A stretch of 54,256 nucleotides of DNA from OCS116 cluster bacterium AG-390-I16 (GCA_003279705.1 QCGZ01000006.1:1-54256), one strand, 5' to 3'. Counted from the stretch's first letter, positions 11,994 to 23,658 are shown. Notes: generated from the sequence alone by a model not told the origin. Made by a program: numbers and translations.

Positions 11994-13007
11994 TTACAAT
12001 ATTAATTTTTTTTCTTTTAGAAAATTTATTAAAATTGACTCATCAAATCTAATTCTTACTTTTGCTAATATAGAGCCTAAATATAGCTTTTCTCTGTAAC
12101 TGTCTTTCTTTGATTCTTTTAACTTAATAAAGTCTTTTTCAGTAGTTACAATTCTAAGATTTTTAAATTTTGAGTATTCAAATATTTCTTTTGCATCATC
12201 TTCGCTAATATTTTCATGATCAGAAAATATAAAATGTTTATTAACTCTAGCGCCCATATTTTTAAGCCCATAAGTAAATTTCTCAGGATTAGATATTCCT
12301 GAAAAAGCAATAATTTCTTCATTAATATCTTCATCAATATAAGTTTCATATTCTGCATTTAAAACGAGGCCTTTCCAGAGCTTTAAAACATTGCTAATGG
12401 ATTGATGATTTTGATTTATAGAGTTAACTAAAATAATAATATCAGTTTTTTTAAGAGCAAAATCTAAACTCTCCCTCATAGGACCAAAAGGAATTAAAAG
12501 ATTATTTCCAATACCTTTAGATGTATCAACTATTACAATATTTAAATCTTTATGAATTGAGGGATCTTGTAATCCATCATCTAGTAAAATAAAATCAAAG
12601 TGACTCTTGTCTAGGACCTTCAAGGCATCAACTCTATTTTTTGAAACAACTGTTAAACCATCCTTTGCATGGAGCAATGCCTCATCCCCACAATCTATAC
12701 TGTTGTCAATCTCACTAATAATTTTAGATGATTTCATTTTCCCACCATATCCATTAGAAATCACTACTGTCTTTTTATCAATATTTTCTAAAACTGATCT
12801 TAAGTATCTGACAAAAGGAGTTTTTCCTTGTCCGCCAACAACAAAATTACCAACACATATTACTGGTTTAGGTAAAAAAATTTTTTGAAATAATTTATTT
12901 CTCAAGAATATAATTGTCTTAAGTAATATCCCAAAAGGAAGCGACATTAACTTTATTAATATTGCAGGGTTATCATTCCACCAGAATTTTGGTTCAATAA
13001 TTTTCAT
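11994..13007 (-). CDS. lpxK: Tetraacyldisaccharide 4'-kinase LpxK
   Basis: VGNFVVGGQGKTPFVRYL, GCGDEALLHA-type and DDGLQDPSI motifs. Confidence 0.93.
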   Translation of the reverse strand: MKIIEPKFWWNDNPAILIKLMSLPFGILLKTIIFLRNKLFQKIFLPKPVICVGNFVVGGQGKTPFVRYLRSVLENIDKKTVVISNGYGGKMKSSKIISEIDNSIDCGDEALLHAKDGLTVVSKNRVDALKVLDKSHFDFILLDDGLQDPSIHKDLNIVIVDTSKGIGNNLLIPFGPMRESLDFALKKTDIIILVNSINQNHQSISNVLKLWKGLVLNAEYETYIDEDINEEIIAFSGISNPEKFTYGLKNMGARVNKHFIFSDHENISEDDAKEIFEYSKFKNLRIVTTEKDFIKLKESKKDSYREKLYLGSILAKVRIRFDESILINFLKEKKLIL

Positions 13008-14259
13008 TTAACATACCAATTAATTTTACCGATATTTTATGTGCAGTACCTCCAATATTTTCAGAAAATATTTTTGAATTTTTGGCCATACTTAAAATTT
13101 TTTCTTTATTCTTTAATATAAACAAGTCATCCATATCGTAAATTATTTTAACACCACCGGCTTTAGAAAGTTGATTATATTCATCCTTAAAATTATAAAA
13201 ATTAGGACCACTAAAAATTGCATTATCAAAAAGAGCTGGTTCTATAGGATTATGACCACCAAAATTTCCAAAAGCACCTCCTAAAATTACAGCACAAGCT
13301 TTTTTATAAAAATAACCTAATTCTCCAATACTATCTAAAAGAAAAATTTTTATATTTTGATCTAAATCATCATTATTTGACCTCAAAATAAACTCTTTAT
13401 TAGTAAAGCCAGATTTCCTTATTATTTTGACTAAATCATTCCTTCTATCAGGATGCCTAGGGGCTATGACTAAGAATAGATTTGGTAATTCAATTAACAG
13501 GGATTTAAACTTATTTATAATTTCAACTTCTTCTCCTTCATGAGTAGACGCTGCAACTAAAAGGTCTTTTTCCTTAATGAATTCGTCATATTTTCTTAAC
13601 TCTTCAATATCATAAAGTAATTTTTTAGAATCATTTTTTAAATTTCCATAGGCAAAAATATTTTTAGCTCCAAGCTTTTGTAGTTTAATTTTACTCATCT
13701 CATCTTGAGCTATAATTATTGAAAAAAATGAAAGTAAGTGTTTGATAGTTTTTGGAAATTTTAACCATTTTTTAAAGGTATTGTCAGTAATTCTTGCATT
13801 AACTAAGCAAAGAGGAATATTTTTTTTATTTGTTTCGTTAAGTAAATTTGGCCAAATTTCAGATTCTAAAAATATAGCTAGGTCAGGTTGCCAAAAGTTA
13901 AGAAAATTTATACAAAATTTTTCATTATCCCATGGAGCGTATTGATGAATAAGGTCATCAATTTTCTTTTTTACTATTATTTCTTTCGAGGTTTTTGTTC
14001 CGGTTGTAATTACAATATTAATTTTTGGAGATAATTCTTTTAATTTTTCAATCAAAGGTAATGAAGATAAAGCCTCACCTACACTAGCTGCATGAATCCA
14101 TATTATCTTTCCCTTTGGTTTTTTATTTGAAGAAAATCCTTTTCTTTCAGAGTACTTTCCCATTTCCTCTTTATTTTTTAATAATCTATAAATGAAGAAT
14201 AAATAAAATAGAGGTCTAATAATTTCTGTCATTAACTTATAAATTCTAAAAACAGTCAT
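12994..14259 (-). CDS. waaA: 3-deoxy-D-manno-octulosonic acid transferase (Kdo transferase)
   Basis: WIHAASVGEALSSLPLIE, APRHPDRR, GGAFGNFGGHNPIEPA motifs. Confidence 0.94.
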   Translation of the reverse strand: MTVFRIYKLMTEIIRPLFYLFFIYRLLKNKEEMGKYSERKGFSSNKKPKGKIIWIHAASVGEALSSLPLIEKLKELSPKINIVITTGTKTSKEIIVKKKIDDLIHQYAPWDNEKFCINFLNFWQPDLAIFLESEIWPNLLNETNKKNIPLCLVNARITDNTFKKWLKFPKTIKHLLSFFSIIIAQDEMSKIKLQKLGAKNIFAYGNLKNDSKKLLYDIEELRKYDEFIKEKDLLVAASTHEGEEVEIINKFKSLLIELPNLFLVIAPRHPDRRNDLVKIIRKSGFTNKEFILRSNNDDLDQNIKIFLLDSIGELGYFYKKACAVILGGAFGNFGGHNPIEPALFDNAIFSGPNFYNFKDEYNQLSKAGGVKIIYDMDDLFILKNKEKILSMAKNSKIFSENIGGTAHKISVKLIGMLNENY

Positions 14260-14261
14260 TT

Positions 14262-14990
14262 TTAATTATCAATATTATTTCTAGATTCTCTAGATATGCT
14301 TTTTAATTGATCCTCTAGTAATAGTCTTTTCTCCTCCATCTCTACAGATGTTGCATTTGAATTTATTTCAATTGGATTACCCCAAACTATAGAGCCTTTT
14401 CCAAAGGGAAAATTTAAAGTAAAATTATCCCAATTATTAAATTCATATCGATTTGAGGTTGTTGCTGCTACTGGTATTATGGCTGCACCAGACATTTTTG
14501 CTAAAGAGATTACACCCATTCCACAGATTTTTCCTGGTCCTGGTGGTTGATCTGCAGTAAGTGCAACAGACGAACCAGATTTAAGAGTTTTTATCATTGA
14601 ACGCAAAGCCATTGCACCTCCTTTTTCTTTAATGCCTAGTTTTTTTGGATTTCCTGCACCTCGAATTAGCTGAATTTTATATTTTAGTAATAATGAAGCA
14701 ATAAAATTTCCATCACCATGTCTTGAAACTAGGGCGAATAAATTTTGTTTAGTATAATTCCATTGATTAGGAAGCATCAAGCTCTGACCGTGCCAATGAA
14801 CCCAAATAAAAGGTTTTTTATTATCCCAAAATTTTTCAGGAACATTAGTATTATGCAACTTCCATTTATTTGTATAATGGACTAATTTTAAATAAATAAA
14901 AAAAATTAATGCTAAAAAATTTATCATAATTAACTTACTCAACTTTATCTTCTGAAAATTGAGTTTTAAATAAGAATGCGTAGAGTCCAT
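14262..14990 (-). CDS. DUF374 / lysophospholipid acyltransferase-like protein
   Basis: HWHGQSLMLP, SRHGDGNFIASLL, RGAGNPKK, ALTADQPPGPG; located in LPS cluster. Confidence 0.85.
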   Translation of the reverse strand: MDSTHSYLKLNFQKIKLSKLIMINFLALIFFIYLKLVHYTNKWKLHNTNVPEKFWDNKKPFIWVHWHGQSLMLPNQWNYTKQNLFALVSRHGDGNFIASLLLKYKIQLIRGAGNPKKLGIKEKGGAMALRSMIKTLKSGSSVALTADQPPGPGKICGMGVISLAKMSGAAIIPVAATTSNRYEFNNWDNFTLNFPFGKGSIVWGNPIEINSNATSVEMEEKRLLLEDQLKSISRESRNNIDN

Positions 14991-16704
14991 TTTTATTGAC
15001 TAGCTCATAGTGAGTCCCTTCTTCTACAATCATTCCTTTATCAATAACATATATGACATCAACATTTTTAATAGTTGATAATCTATGCGCAACAACCAAA
15101 GCTGTTTTATCTCTCATTAATTTATTTAATGCTTCTTGAACCTTTTTTTCTGAATCGCTATCGAGAGATGATGTTGCCTCATCTAATAAAAGAATTGGCG
15201 CATCTTTTATCATTGCCCTTGCAATTGCAATTCTTTGTTTTTGTCCCCCTGATAGTCTTACACCAGATTCACCAACTAATGTCTGGTAATGATTAGGAAG
15301 ATCTTTTACAAAATCATCTACTAAAGAATCTTTACAAACTTTTATAAAAACTTCATCTGAGATTCCATCACACCCAAAAATTATGTTTTCTCTTATTGAA
15401 ATATCAAAAATAAGCGAATCTTGAGAAACCAATGATGAAGCGCTTCTCACATTTGATAATGAGAGATCTCTTATATCCCTTCCATCAAGTAGTACACTTC
15501 CACCCAAAACATCGTAAAATCTTGGCACTAGGTTTAAAAGACTCGATTTTCCTGCACCAGAAGGGCCTACTAAAGCAACAGTTTGACCTGGTTTTATATC
15601 CAAAGAAATATTTTTAAGAATATCACCTTCTCTATCACTACTATATGAAAAATTAACATTTGAAAATTTCAAAGAACCTTTAAATTTTTTAATATTTTTT
15701 GGATTTTTCGGACTTACTATTCTAGGTTTATTATCTAAAATTGGAAATAATCTTTGTGATGCTGCAACACCTTCTTGAAGCATTGCTTGTAAATTTGCAA
15801 CAGCCTTTAATGGGTCATAGAGCAAACCTGCTGCTGTAGTAAATGCCATAAAGCTACCAACGCTCATTAAGCCATCTACAGATTTGTTTCCTGCATAATA
15901 AATTATTCCGGCAATTGCAAATCCAGTTACTATCTCCATTATTGGTGCCGAAGCAGATCTTGCTTTGACTCCCTTCATAGATAAATTGACGACCTGATCA
16001 ATAATAAAAGAAGCTTTTTTTGAATGAATACCCTCTTTTCCAAAAGCCTTAATTATTCTCATACCCTTCAAGGTTTCTGAAACTAAGGCTGACAATGTTC
16101 CAATCTCCTCAAGACTCATTCTAATAGCTTTTCTGAGCCTTCTGCCTAACATCCTTAAACCAATTGCTGCAGGTGGTAGTACTAGAAAAAATATTGTTGC
16201 TAAAGTTGCGTCTACATAAAAAAGATACCCTATTAATCCTAAAACCATGAGAATATTTCTCGATAAATTGACAACCACAGATGACATTGTCTCTCTAAGT
16301 TTAGTAGTATCAGCAGTAAAGCTAGAAATAAATCGAGCAGAGTGAATAGAGTTTATATACGACATATCAGAGTTAAGAATTGATTTATATAAATCCTTTT
16401 GAAGCAGGCCTACAATCTTTTGACCTATGTAATTTATTGCAACATTGGCGCCGTAAGTTCCAATCGCTCTTATAAGCATTATCAAAATTGCAATCAAAGG
16501 CAGGATAGTTAACATTTCTCGATTTGAATTTACAAAAATGTCATCAATTACTCTTCTTATTAACTCAGGAAGAGCCGGAGTTGTTAATGCAACAATGGCA
16601 TTACAAAAAAGAGCTATTAAAAGTAACTTAAGGGATCCAGAAGCATAATTCTTCCAAATTCTTTTTATCACTGAAAAAGTATAATATTTATTTTCTTCTT
16701 CCAT
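14935..16704 (-). CDS. ABC transporter ATP-binding/permease, MsbA type
   Basis: N-terminal TM domain plus ABC domain (GPSGAGKSSL, LSGGQKQRIAIARA, LLDEATSSLD); adjacent to lipid A/Kdo genes. Confidence 0.9.
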   Translation of the reverse strand: MEEENKYYTFSVIKRIWKNYASGSLKLLLIALFCNAIVALTTPALPELIRRVIDDIFVNSNREMLTILPLIAILIMLIRAIGTYGANVAINYIGQKIVGLLQKDLYKSILNSDMSYINSIHSARFISSFTADTTKLRETMSSVVVNLSRNILMVLGLIGYLFYVDATLATIFFLVLPPAAIGLRMLGRRLRKAIRMSLEEIGTLSALVSETLKGMRIIKAFGKEGIHSKKASFIIDQVVNLSMKGVKARSASAPIMEIVTGFAIAGIIYYAGNKSVDGLMSVGSFMAFTTAAGLLYDPLKAVANLQAMLQEGVAASQRLFPILDNKPRIVSPKNPKNIKKFKGSLKFSNVNFSYSSDREGDILKNISLDIKPGQTVALVGPSGAGKSSLLNLVPRFYDVLGGSVLLDGRDIRDLSLSNVRSASSLVSQDSLIFDISIRENIIFGCDGISDEVFIKVCKDSLVDDFVKDLPNHYQTLVGESGVRLSGGQKQRIAIARAMIKDAPILLLDEATSSLDSDSEKKVQEALNKLMRDKTALVVAHRLSTIKNVDVIYVIDKGMIVEEGTHYELVNKNGLYAFLFKTQFSEDKVE

Positions 16705-16831
16705 TCCTTCCCACTATATCAAATAATTTATTAACATTAGCACGCAGTTCAATTATCATAAAGATTGAATAGCATATTGCTTGTTTGTTAAATCATCATA
16801 GTTTATCTTGCTCTTTTTATTTGGTGAAATT

Positions 16832-18040
16832 ATGTCAATAAAGTTATCTAAAAATTTAGAAAGAATTGCCCCTTCTGCTACTGTTGCAATGACACAACTA
16901 GCAAGAGATTTAAAAAGCCAAGGCAAAGATGTTATAAGTTTATCAGCAGGCGAACCAGATTTTGATACACCAGATAACGTTAAAAAAGCTGCTATTGATG
17001 CCATCAATAGAGGTGAAACAAAATATACAGCCGTAGATGGAATTGATGAATTAAAAGAAGCAATAATAAAAAAGTTTAGCAGGGATAATAATTTAAGCTT
17101 TTTAAAAGAAAATATCTCAGTTGCTCCAGGTGGTAAAACTATTATTTATAATGCCATGATTGCTACTATTAATCCTGGTGATGAGGTAATTATACCTAAA
17201 CCTTATTGGGTAAGCTATCCTGATATAGTTAAATTAGCTGGAGGAACTCCAGTTACTATTGAAACAACTATAGAAAATAATTTCAAGATTAGCGGTGAAG
17301 ATCTTGAAAGGAATATTACAAAAAATACAAAATGGATAATTCTTAACTCACCATCAAATCCAACTGGTGAAGTCTATACCCTTAAAGAGCTTGAATCTAT
17401 AGTTAATATCCTCAAAAAATATCCAAATATTTATATCTTCTCCGATGATATTTATGAGCATCTTCTATATGAAAAAATAGAAAAATTTACAACTATTGGT
17501 GAAATTGATGATGAAATAAACTCCAGAACAATAACAATGAATGGAGTCTCCAAGGCTTATTCAATGACTGGCTGGAGAATAGGATATTGCGGTGGGCCTA
17601 AAAAAATTATCGATTCAATGCGAAAGCTTCAGGGTCAATCAACATCAAATCCATCTTCTATAAGTCAATGGGCTGCTGTTGAAGCTTTAAATGGTGATCA
17701 AAGTTTTTTAAAAGATTGGTTAGAATCCTTTGAGATGAGAAGAAATAAAGTTTTTGAAATGATAAATTCAGCCGAAGGACTTTCTTGTTTAAAACCTAAG
17801 GGAGCATTTTATATTTACCCTTCGTGCGAAGGTATAATTGGAAAAAAACTAAAAGGTGGTGAACAAATAAAAAACGATGAAGATTTTGCAATGAATTTGT
17901 TAAAAAATAGCTCTGTAGGAGTGGTTCATGGTTCTGCTTTTGGCCTATCACCTTATTTTAGAATTTCATATGCTACATCTATGGAAAAGTTGGAAGAAGC
18001 ATGTAAAAGAATAATAGATTTCTGTGATGAGCTAGAATGA
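16832..18040 (+). CDS. Aspartate/aromatic aminotransferase, class I (ORF track start at 16808; internal ATG 16832 also plausible)
   Basis: PLP motifs [41 protein letters not shown]. Confidence 0.92.
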   Translation: MSIKLSKNLERIAPSATVAMTQLARDLKSQGKDVISLSAGEPDFDTPDNVKKAAIDAINRGETKYTAVDGIDELKEAIIKKFSRDNNLSFLKENISVAPGGKTIIYNAMIATINPGDEVIIPKPYWVSYPDIVKLAGGTPVTIETTIENNFKISGEDLERNITKNTKWIILNSPSNPTGEVYTLKELESIVNILKKYPNIYIFSDDIYEHLLYEKIEKFTTIGEIDDEINSRTITMNGVSKAYSMTGWRIGYCGGPKKIIDSMRKLQGQSTSNPSSISQWAAVEALNGDQSFLKDWLESFEMRRNKVFEMINSAEGLSCLKPKGAFYIYPSCEGIIGKKLKGGEQIKNDEDFAMNLLKNSSVGVVHGSAFGLSPYFRISYATSMEKLEEACKRIIDFCDELE

Positions 18041-20136
18041 ATAAAGCCGACTCATTTTTGAACGATGAAATAGGTCCGATACTAGAACATCCCAAAAAAA
18101 GTAATATAAAAACTGAAGCCGGAATACCCCTAAAATTAGTTTCAGATTTTGATCCATCTGGAGACCAACCTGTGGCTATTAAAGAGTTGGTTGAAGGAAT
18201 AAATAATAATGAAAGATCACAGGTTCTTCTTGGTGTCACCGGATCTGGTAAAACCTTCACAATGGCCAAAGTAATTGAATTAACTCAAAAACCATCATTA
18301 ATTCTTGCGCCAAATAAAACACTCGCAGCTCAGTTATATTCGGAATTTAAAGAATTTTTTCCTGAAAACGCTGTTGAATATTTTGTTTCATATTATGACT
18401 ATTATCAACCTGAAGCTTATGTGCCAAGAACGGATACTTTTATAGAGAAAGATGCAAGTATAAACGAGCATATTGATAGATTAAGACATTCAGCAACTAG
18501 GTCCTTAATGGAACGTGATGATGTTATAATTGTTTCATCGGTTTCTTGTATTTACGGAATTGGATCAGTTGAAACCTATTCTTCAATGACACTAGTCATT
18601 GAGGTTAATCAAATGATAGAAAGACAAGAACTTTTAACAAATCTAGTTTCTCTTCAATACAAAAGAAATGATACAAAATTTGTAAGGGGAACTTTTAGAG
18701 TTAGAGGTGATGTAATTGAAATTTGGCCTGCGCATTTAGAAGGTAGGGCTTGGAAAATTTCATTATGGGGTAATGAGGTAGAAAAAATTAATGAATTCGA
18801 TCCTCTTACAGGAGAAAAAATTAGAGAATTAAGAAATATAAAAATTTATGCAAATTCTCATTATGTAACTCCAAGACCAACTCTTCAGCAAGCAGCACAA
18901 GAAATTAAAAAAGAGTTACTTTTAAGACTTAAAGAACTTGAAAAAGAAAATAAACTCTTAGAAATGCAGAGATTAGAACAAAGAACAATTTTTGACTTAG
19001 AGATGATGGATGCAACAGGAAGCTGCGCAGGAATTGAAAACTATTCCCGCTACCTAACAGGAAGAAAGCCTGGTGAACCTCCTCCAACATTATTTGAATA
19101 TTTGCCTGAAGATTCAATTATTTTTGCAGATGAGAGTCATGTCACTATTCCACAACTAGGAGGGATGTATAAAGGTGACTTTAATAGAAAATCAACTCTT
19201 TCTGAACACGGATTTCGTTTACCATCATGCAAAGATAATCGTCCATTAAAATTTGAAGAATGGGAGCTAATGAGGCCAAAAAGTATTTTTGTTTCTGCTA
19301 CCCCAGGTCCTTGGGAGCTTGATCAATCTGGTGGTGTTTTCTCTGAACAAATAATTAGACCTACAGGCTTAATTGATCCGAAAAGTGAAATCCGTCCAGC
19401 ATCTAGTCAAGTTGATGACTTAATCTACGAATGTAAATTAATAGCAAAAAAAGGTCAAAGAGTCCTTGTTACAGTTTTAACAAAAAAAATGGCTGAAGAT
19501 TTAACTGAATACATGAATGAACAAGATATAAAAGTTCGATATCTTCATTCTGATATTGATACCCTAGAAAGAATTGAAATCTTAAGAGACCTTAGAACAG
19601 GTGTATTTGATGTATTGGTTGGAATAAATCTTCTAAGAGAGGGCTTAGATATACCAGAATGCTCTTTAGTTGCAATTCTTGATGCCGATAAAGAAGGTTT
19701 TCTTAGATCAGAAACCTCTTTAATACAAACAATGGGAAGAGCCGCAAGAAATATTGATGGTAAGGTAATTTTATATGCTGATAAAATGACTGGATCAATG
19801 GAACGAGCCCTTAATGAGACAAAAAGAAGACGAAAAAAACAAAAGGAGTATAACAAGAAAAATAAAATAACTCCCTCAAGCATTAAAAATAATATTAAAG
19901 ATATTCTAAGTAGTATTTATGAAAAAGATCATGTACAAATTGAAGCACCTGATCATACTGAAAATGATCTATTCGTTGGTAATAATCTTGAAAAACATAT
20001 TAAATCATTAGAAGATAAAATGTTAAAAGCTGCAGAGGATTTAAACTTTGAAGAAGCAGCTAAGATTAGGGATGAAATAAAAAGACTTAATGAAACTTCT
20101 CTAATATTTAGTGAAAATCCTATGGCAAAACTTTAA
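18037..20136 (+). CDS. uvrB: Excinuclease ABC subunit B
   Basis: [43 protein letters not shown]-terminal UVR motif. Confidence 0.98.
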   Translation: MNKADSFLNDEIGPILEHPKKSNIKTEAGIPLKLVSDFDPSGDQPVAIKELVEGINNNERSQVLLGVTGSGKTFTMAKVIELTQKPSLILAPNKTLAAQLYSEFKEFFPENAVEYFVSYYDYYQPEAYVPRTDTFIEKDASINEHIDRLRHSATRSLMERDDVIIVSSVSCIYGIGSVETYSSMTLVIEVNQMIERQELLTNLVSLQYKRNDTKFVRGTFRVRGDVIEIWPAHLEGRAWKISLWGNEVEKINEFDPLTGEKIRELRNIKIYANSHYVTPRPTLQQAAQEIKKELLLRLKELEKENKLLEMQRLEQRTIFDLEMMDATGSCAGIENYSRYLTGRKPGEPPPTLFEYLPEDSIIFADESHVTIPQLGGMYKGDFNRKSTLSEHGFRLPSCKDNRPLKFEEWELMRPKSIFVSATPGPWELDQSGGVFSEQIIRPTGLIDPKSEIRPASSQVDDLIYECKLIAKKGQRVLVTVLTKKMAEDLTEYMNEQDIKVRYLHSDIDTLERIEILRDLRTGVFDVLVGINLLREGLDIPECSLVAILDADKEGFLRSETSLIQTMGRAARNIDGKVILYADKMTGSMERALNETKRRRKKQKEYNKKNKITPSSIKNNIKDILSSIYEKDHVQIEAPDHTENDLFVGNNLEKHIKSLEDKMLKAAEDLNFEEAAKIRDEIKRLNETSLIFSENPMAKL

Positions 20137-20153
20137 GTTTAAGAAAGAGAAAA

Positions 20154-20936
20154 ATGAAACCAATTCATACAAAAAAATTAAAGCCTGGAGTGGCACTTGT
20201 CACAGGGGGGGCAAAAAGAATTGGTAAAGAAATTGTAAAAAATCTAGCAAGTGACGGTTGGAAAGTAGTAATTCACTATAATAAAAATAATATTGCTGCA
20301 AAGGAACTTAAAAGTGAAATTATAAAGAATAAAGGCAGCGCTGAAATTATTAAGTGTGATTTAAATAATTATAATTCTGTTAAAAATTTAATTAAAAAAT
20401 CTGAAAAGAAATTTGGCAGTCTATCCTTGTTAATTAATAATGCTTCCAAATTTGAAAATGATGATATTTCAAAACTAAATATTGAGTCATGGGATAGTCA
20501 TAATAATATTAATTTGAAAGCCCCCCTTTTTTTATCAAGAGACTTTAGCAAACAAATTAAAAAAAATGTACCAGGCTTAATTATTAATATAATTGATCAA
20601 AGAATATTTTTTCCTAATCCAGAATTTATTTCATACACATCATCAAAACAATCTCTTATGTGGCTAACTCAAACATTAGCGCAAGCTCTAAGCCCACAAA
20701 TTAGGGTATGCGCAATTGGTCCAGGACCAACTCTTCAAGGAGCAAGACAATCAAAAAAAGATTTTGAAAATCAATCTCTATCTACACCTCTAATGATAGG
20801 TTCAAATCCAGAAGAAATATATAAGGCTGTAAAGTTTATAATTGATATACCTTCATTTACTGGCCAAATGATTACTCTTGATGGCGGAGAACATTTGGAT
20901 TGGTTAAAAAAAGAGAATAAAAATTTTAAAGACTAG
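20154..20936 (+). CDS. Short-chain dehydrogenase/reductase (FolM/pteridine reductase-like)
   Basis: TGGAKRIGKEI nucleotide-binding motif, NNAS, YTSSK catalytic motif. Confidence 0.85.
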   Translation: MKPIHTKKLKPGVALVTGGAKRIGKEIVKNLASDGWKVVIHYNKNNIAAKELKSEIIKNKGSAEIIKCDLNNYNSVKNLIKKSEKKFGSLSLLINNASKFENDDISKLNIESWDSHNNINLKAPLFLSRDFSKQIKKNVPGLIINIIDQRIFFPNPEFISYTSSKQSLMWLTQTLAQALSPQIRVCAIGPGPTLQGARQSKKDFENQSLSTPLMIGSNPEEIYKAVKFIIDIPSFTGQMITLDGGEHLDWLKKENKNFKD

Positions 20937-21233
20937 TCAAACTATAATAAGTTTCTATATTAAACAATAAGTTAGGTATTATTTTTATAAAATACTTTAC
21001 TTGTTAACAGTTAAGATTATTTAAAAGTAAAAAGGCTAATTAATTTAGAAAAAATAATTAAATTATAAAAAATAAATAAATTAATATTATAATTCAATAA
21101 CTTAAAGAAATTTAATAAATAATTTTTAAGTTTTTAATATTTTATATGCTTTTATCCATATAGCTAAGTTGTCAACATAGTTATCCACAGGCTGTTATTT
21201 AAATAATATTTCTAATATAATTAATGAGAGATT
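20937..21233. promoter_or_regulatory. AT-rich intergenic region with cluster of DnaA-box-like 9-mers (candidate oriC/DnaA-regulated region)
   Basis: TTGTTAACA (21001), TTATCCATA (21152), TTGTCAACA (21169), TTATCCACA (21181, perfect consensus), adjacent long A/T-only tracts. Confidence 0.45.
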
Positions 21234-23090
21234 ATGAAAAATAAAATTTTAGAAAAAAGTAAGATTTCTGGAAGAGAAATTCTTCAAAAAAAAATTATTG
21301 ATATGCCTGAAAAACCAGGTGTTTATATAATGCTTGGAGATAAAAAAAATGTTCTTTACGTTGGAAAAGCAAAGAACTTAAAGAAAAGACTTATTAGCTA
21401 TACCAGGCCAGCAGGTAATAATAATCGGATTACAAAGATGATAAGTCTTATAAAAGATGTTGATATTACTATTACAGAAACAGAAATGGATGCGCTCCTT
21501 CTTGAGCTTAATTTAATTAAAGAAAAAAAACCAAGATACAATATAATGCTTAGAGATGATAAAACCTTTCCATATATTTTTATCTCCTCCGAACATGACT
21601 TCCCAAGATTAGAGAAGCATCGTGGTTCAAGAACTAGACCTGGTCACTATTATGGTCCTTTTGCCAATCCTGGAGCGGTTAATAGTACCTTGAATACCCT
21701 ACAAAAAATATTCCTTCTTCGTTCTTGTAGCGATAGAGAAGTGGAAGCCGGTAATAGACCATGCCTAAACTATCATCTAAAACGTTGTTCTGGTCCGTGT
21801 GGAAGTAAAATTAGTAAGGAGGATTACAAAGAATTAGTTAATGATGTAAGAAAATTTTTTAGTGGTAAATCAACAGTAATTCAGAAGAAGCTCTCTAATA
21901 AAATGCAAAATGCTTCAAAAAACAAAGAATATGAAATTGCTGCTCAATACAGAGATCGAATAAGCGCATTATCTAACATGAGTAAATCAGATACTATTAA
22001 CCCTCAATTTTTGGAAGAAGCTGACGTTTTTGCTATAAGTAAAATTAATAGTAGATCATGTGTCCAGGTATTTTTCTTTAGATCATGGAGAAACCTTGGA
22101 AATAAGGCCTATTTTCCAATTCATACAAATGATGTTTCTGAAAAAGATATTCTTCAGTCATTTATTCCTCAATTTTATCAAAATAAACCAATACCAAAAT
22201 TAATATTAATAAGTCATGATTTTGATGAGAAAAAACTCCTTTCTTTAAGTTTTACAAAAAAAGAAAGAAGAAAAATAAAAATTATTAAACCCCAGAAAGG
22301 TGAGAGGCAAAAAATAATTAATCATGCTTTAGAAAATTCAAAGAATGCTCTCCAAAGATATCAAAATAATTTACTAAGTAATAAAAAAAATCTTTTGTTA
22401 CTAAAAAAAGCTTTTCAATTGGATAAAGCTCCAAAAAGAATTGAAATATACGACAATAGCCACATTCAAGGTTCTTATGCTGTTGGAGCAATGGTTGTAG
22501 CCACAGAAGAGGGTCTAGATAAAGGTGAATATAGGAAATTTAACATAAAAAGTGCAAAAACAAATGATGATTTTGCAATGATGAATGAAGTAATAGAAAG
22601 AAGGTTTAAAAAAATCATTAAAAATCAATCATTCGATCGATCAAAATACCCTGATATCATTCTTATAGATGGAGGAAGAGGTCAATATACTTCAACAAAA
22701 AAAGCACTTGATAAGTTAAAAATAACTGATGTTAAAATCATTTCAATTGCAAAGGGAGAAAAAAGAAACGCTGGAAGAGAAAAATTTTATACAAATAAAA
22801 ATACGCCGTATTTATTTAAACCTAATGATCCAATGCTCTTCTATCTTCAAAGACTTCGTGATGAAGCGCATAGATTTGCAATTGGAACCCATAAGGCTAA
22901 AAGAAAGAGAGAATTTACAAAGAATCCTCTTGATGAGATACCTGGAATTGGATTAAAAAGAAAGAAAGCTTTACTTAATTTCTTTGGATCAGCCCGGGCG
23001 ATTAGTCAAGCAAGGGCTGAAGAATTAACCGCTGTAGACGGTATCTCTTTAAATATGGCCAATAAGATCTTTAATTGGTTTAACGAGTAA
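21234..23090 (+). CDS. uvrC: Excinuclease ABC subunit C
   Basis: GIY-YIG domain (PGVYIM...VLYVGKAKNLKKRL), RPCLNYHLKRCSGPC, C-terminal HhH. Confidence 0.97.
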   Translation: MKNKILEKSKISGREILQKKIIDMPEKPGVYIMLGDKKNVLYVGKAKNLKKRLISYTRPAGNNNRITKMISLIKDVDITITETEMDALLLELNLIKEKKPRYNIMLRDDKTFPYIFISSEHDFPRLEKHRGSRTRPGHYYGPFANPGAVNSTLNTLQKIFLLRSCSDREVEAGNRPCLNYHLKRCSGPCGSKISKEDYKELVNDVRKFFSGKSTVIQKKLSNKMQNASKNKEYEIAAQYRDRISALSNMSKSDTINPQFLEEADVFAISKINSRSCVQVFFFRSWRNLGNKAYFPIHTNDVSEKDILQSFIPQFYQNKPIPKLILISHDFDEKKLLSLSFTKKERRKIKIIKPQKGERQKIINHALENSKNALQRYQNNLLSNKKNLLLLKKAFQLDKAPKRIEIYDNSHIQGSYAVGAMVVATEEGLDKGEYRKFNIKSAKTNDDFAMMNEVIERRFKKIIKNQSFDRSKYPDIILIDGGRGQYTSTKKALDKLKITDVKIISIAKGEKRNAGREKFYTNKNTPYLFKPNDPMLFYLQRLRDEAHRFAIGTHKAKRKREFTKNPLDEIPGIGLKRKKALLNFFGSARAISQARAEELTAVDGISLNMANKIFNWFNE

Positions 23091-23106
23091 ATTACAAGTT
23101 GGAAAA

Positions 23107-23658
23107 ATGCCAAATTTTTTAACATTAACAAGAGTTCTTCTTTCGATAATAATCACATCTTTAATTCTTATTTCTCCAAGTAAATTTTCTTATCTATTTA
23201 GTTTTATTCTTTTTTGTATAGCTGGAATTACTGATTTTTTTGATGGTTGGTATGCAAGAAAAAATAATAAAGTAAGTGAATTAGGAAAAATGCTTGATCC
23301 AATAGCTGATAAAATCTTAGTTATTTCAATTTTAATAGCACTTATGATAAATTTCGTTCTTAGTGGTTTAAATATAATACCTGCCTTAATAATCATCTAT
23401 CGAGAAGTTTTTATTTCTGGTCTTAGGGAGTATTTAGGGAATAAATCAATTAAGGTTGATGTTACTAACCAATCAAAATGGAAAACTACAATACAATTTA
23501 TTTCGATTTCTGGTTTTATTCTTTTTCCAGTAATTGAAAATAATCCTTTTTATTTATATATATTAATTTCAATCTTACTTTGGTTATCGGCAATAATGTC
23601 AATAAGTACAGGGTTTAATTATCTCAGATTAGCTTCAGATTTTCTCAAGAGAAAATGA
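23107..23658 (+). CDS. pgsA: CDP-diacylglycerol-glycerol-3-phosphate 3-phosphatidyltransferase
   Basis: CDP-alcohol phosphotransferase motif (D)ITDFFDGWYARKNNKVSELGKMLDPIADK. Confidence 0.94.
   Translation: MPNFLTLTRVLLSIIITSLILISPSKFSYLFSFILFCIAGITDFFDGWYARKNNKVSELGKMLDPIADKILVISILIALMINFVLSGLNIIPALIIIYREVFISGLREYLGNKSIKVDVTNQSKWKTTIQFISISGFILFPVIENNPFYLYILISILLWLSAIMSISTGFNYLRLASDFLKRK

Noticed and set aside
12146-12888. Alternate-frame and antisense ORFs within lpxK (12146-12358 -, 12607-12888 +)
   Set aside because: Fully contained in a well supported lpxK frame; low-complexity translations.
13742-13945. Antisense ORF inside waaA
   Set aside because: Shadow ORF opposite a conserved gene.
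15075-15617. Plus-strand ORFs inside the MsbA-type ABC gene
   Set aside because: Shadow ORFs; the minus-strand ABC motifs are unambiguous.
16756-17007. Minus-strand 83-aa ORF over the aminotransferase start
   Set aside because: Overlaps the conserved aminotransferase N-terminus; no family resemblance.
20205-20211. G7 homopolymer in the SDR gene considered as a phase-variation tract
   Set aside because: Encodes the conserved TGGAKRIG motif in frame; a single short run is insufficient evidence for slippage control.
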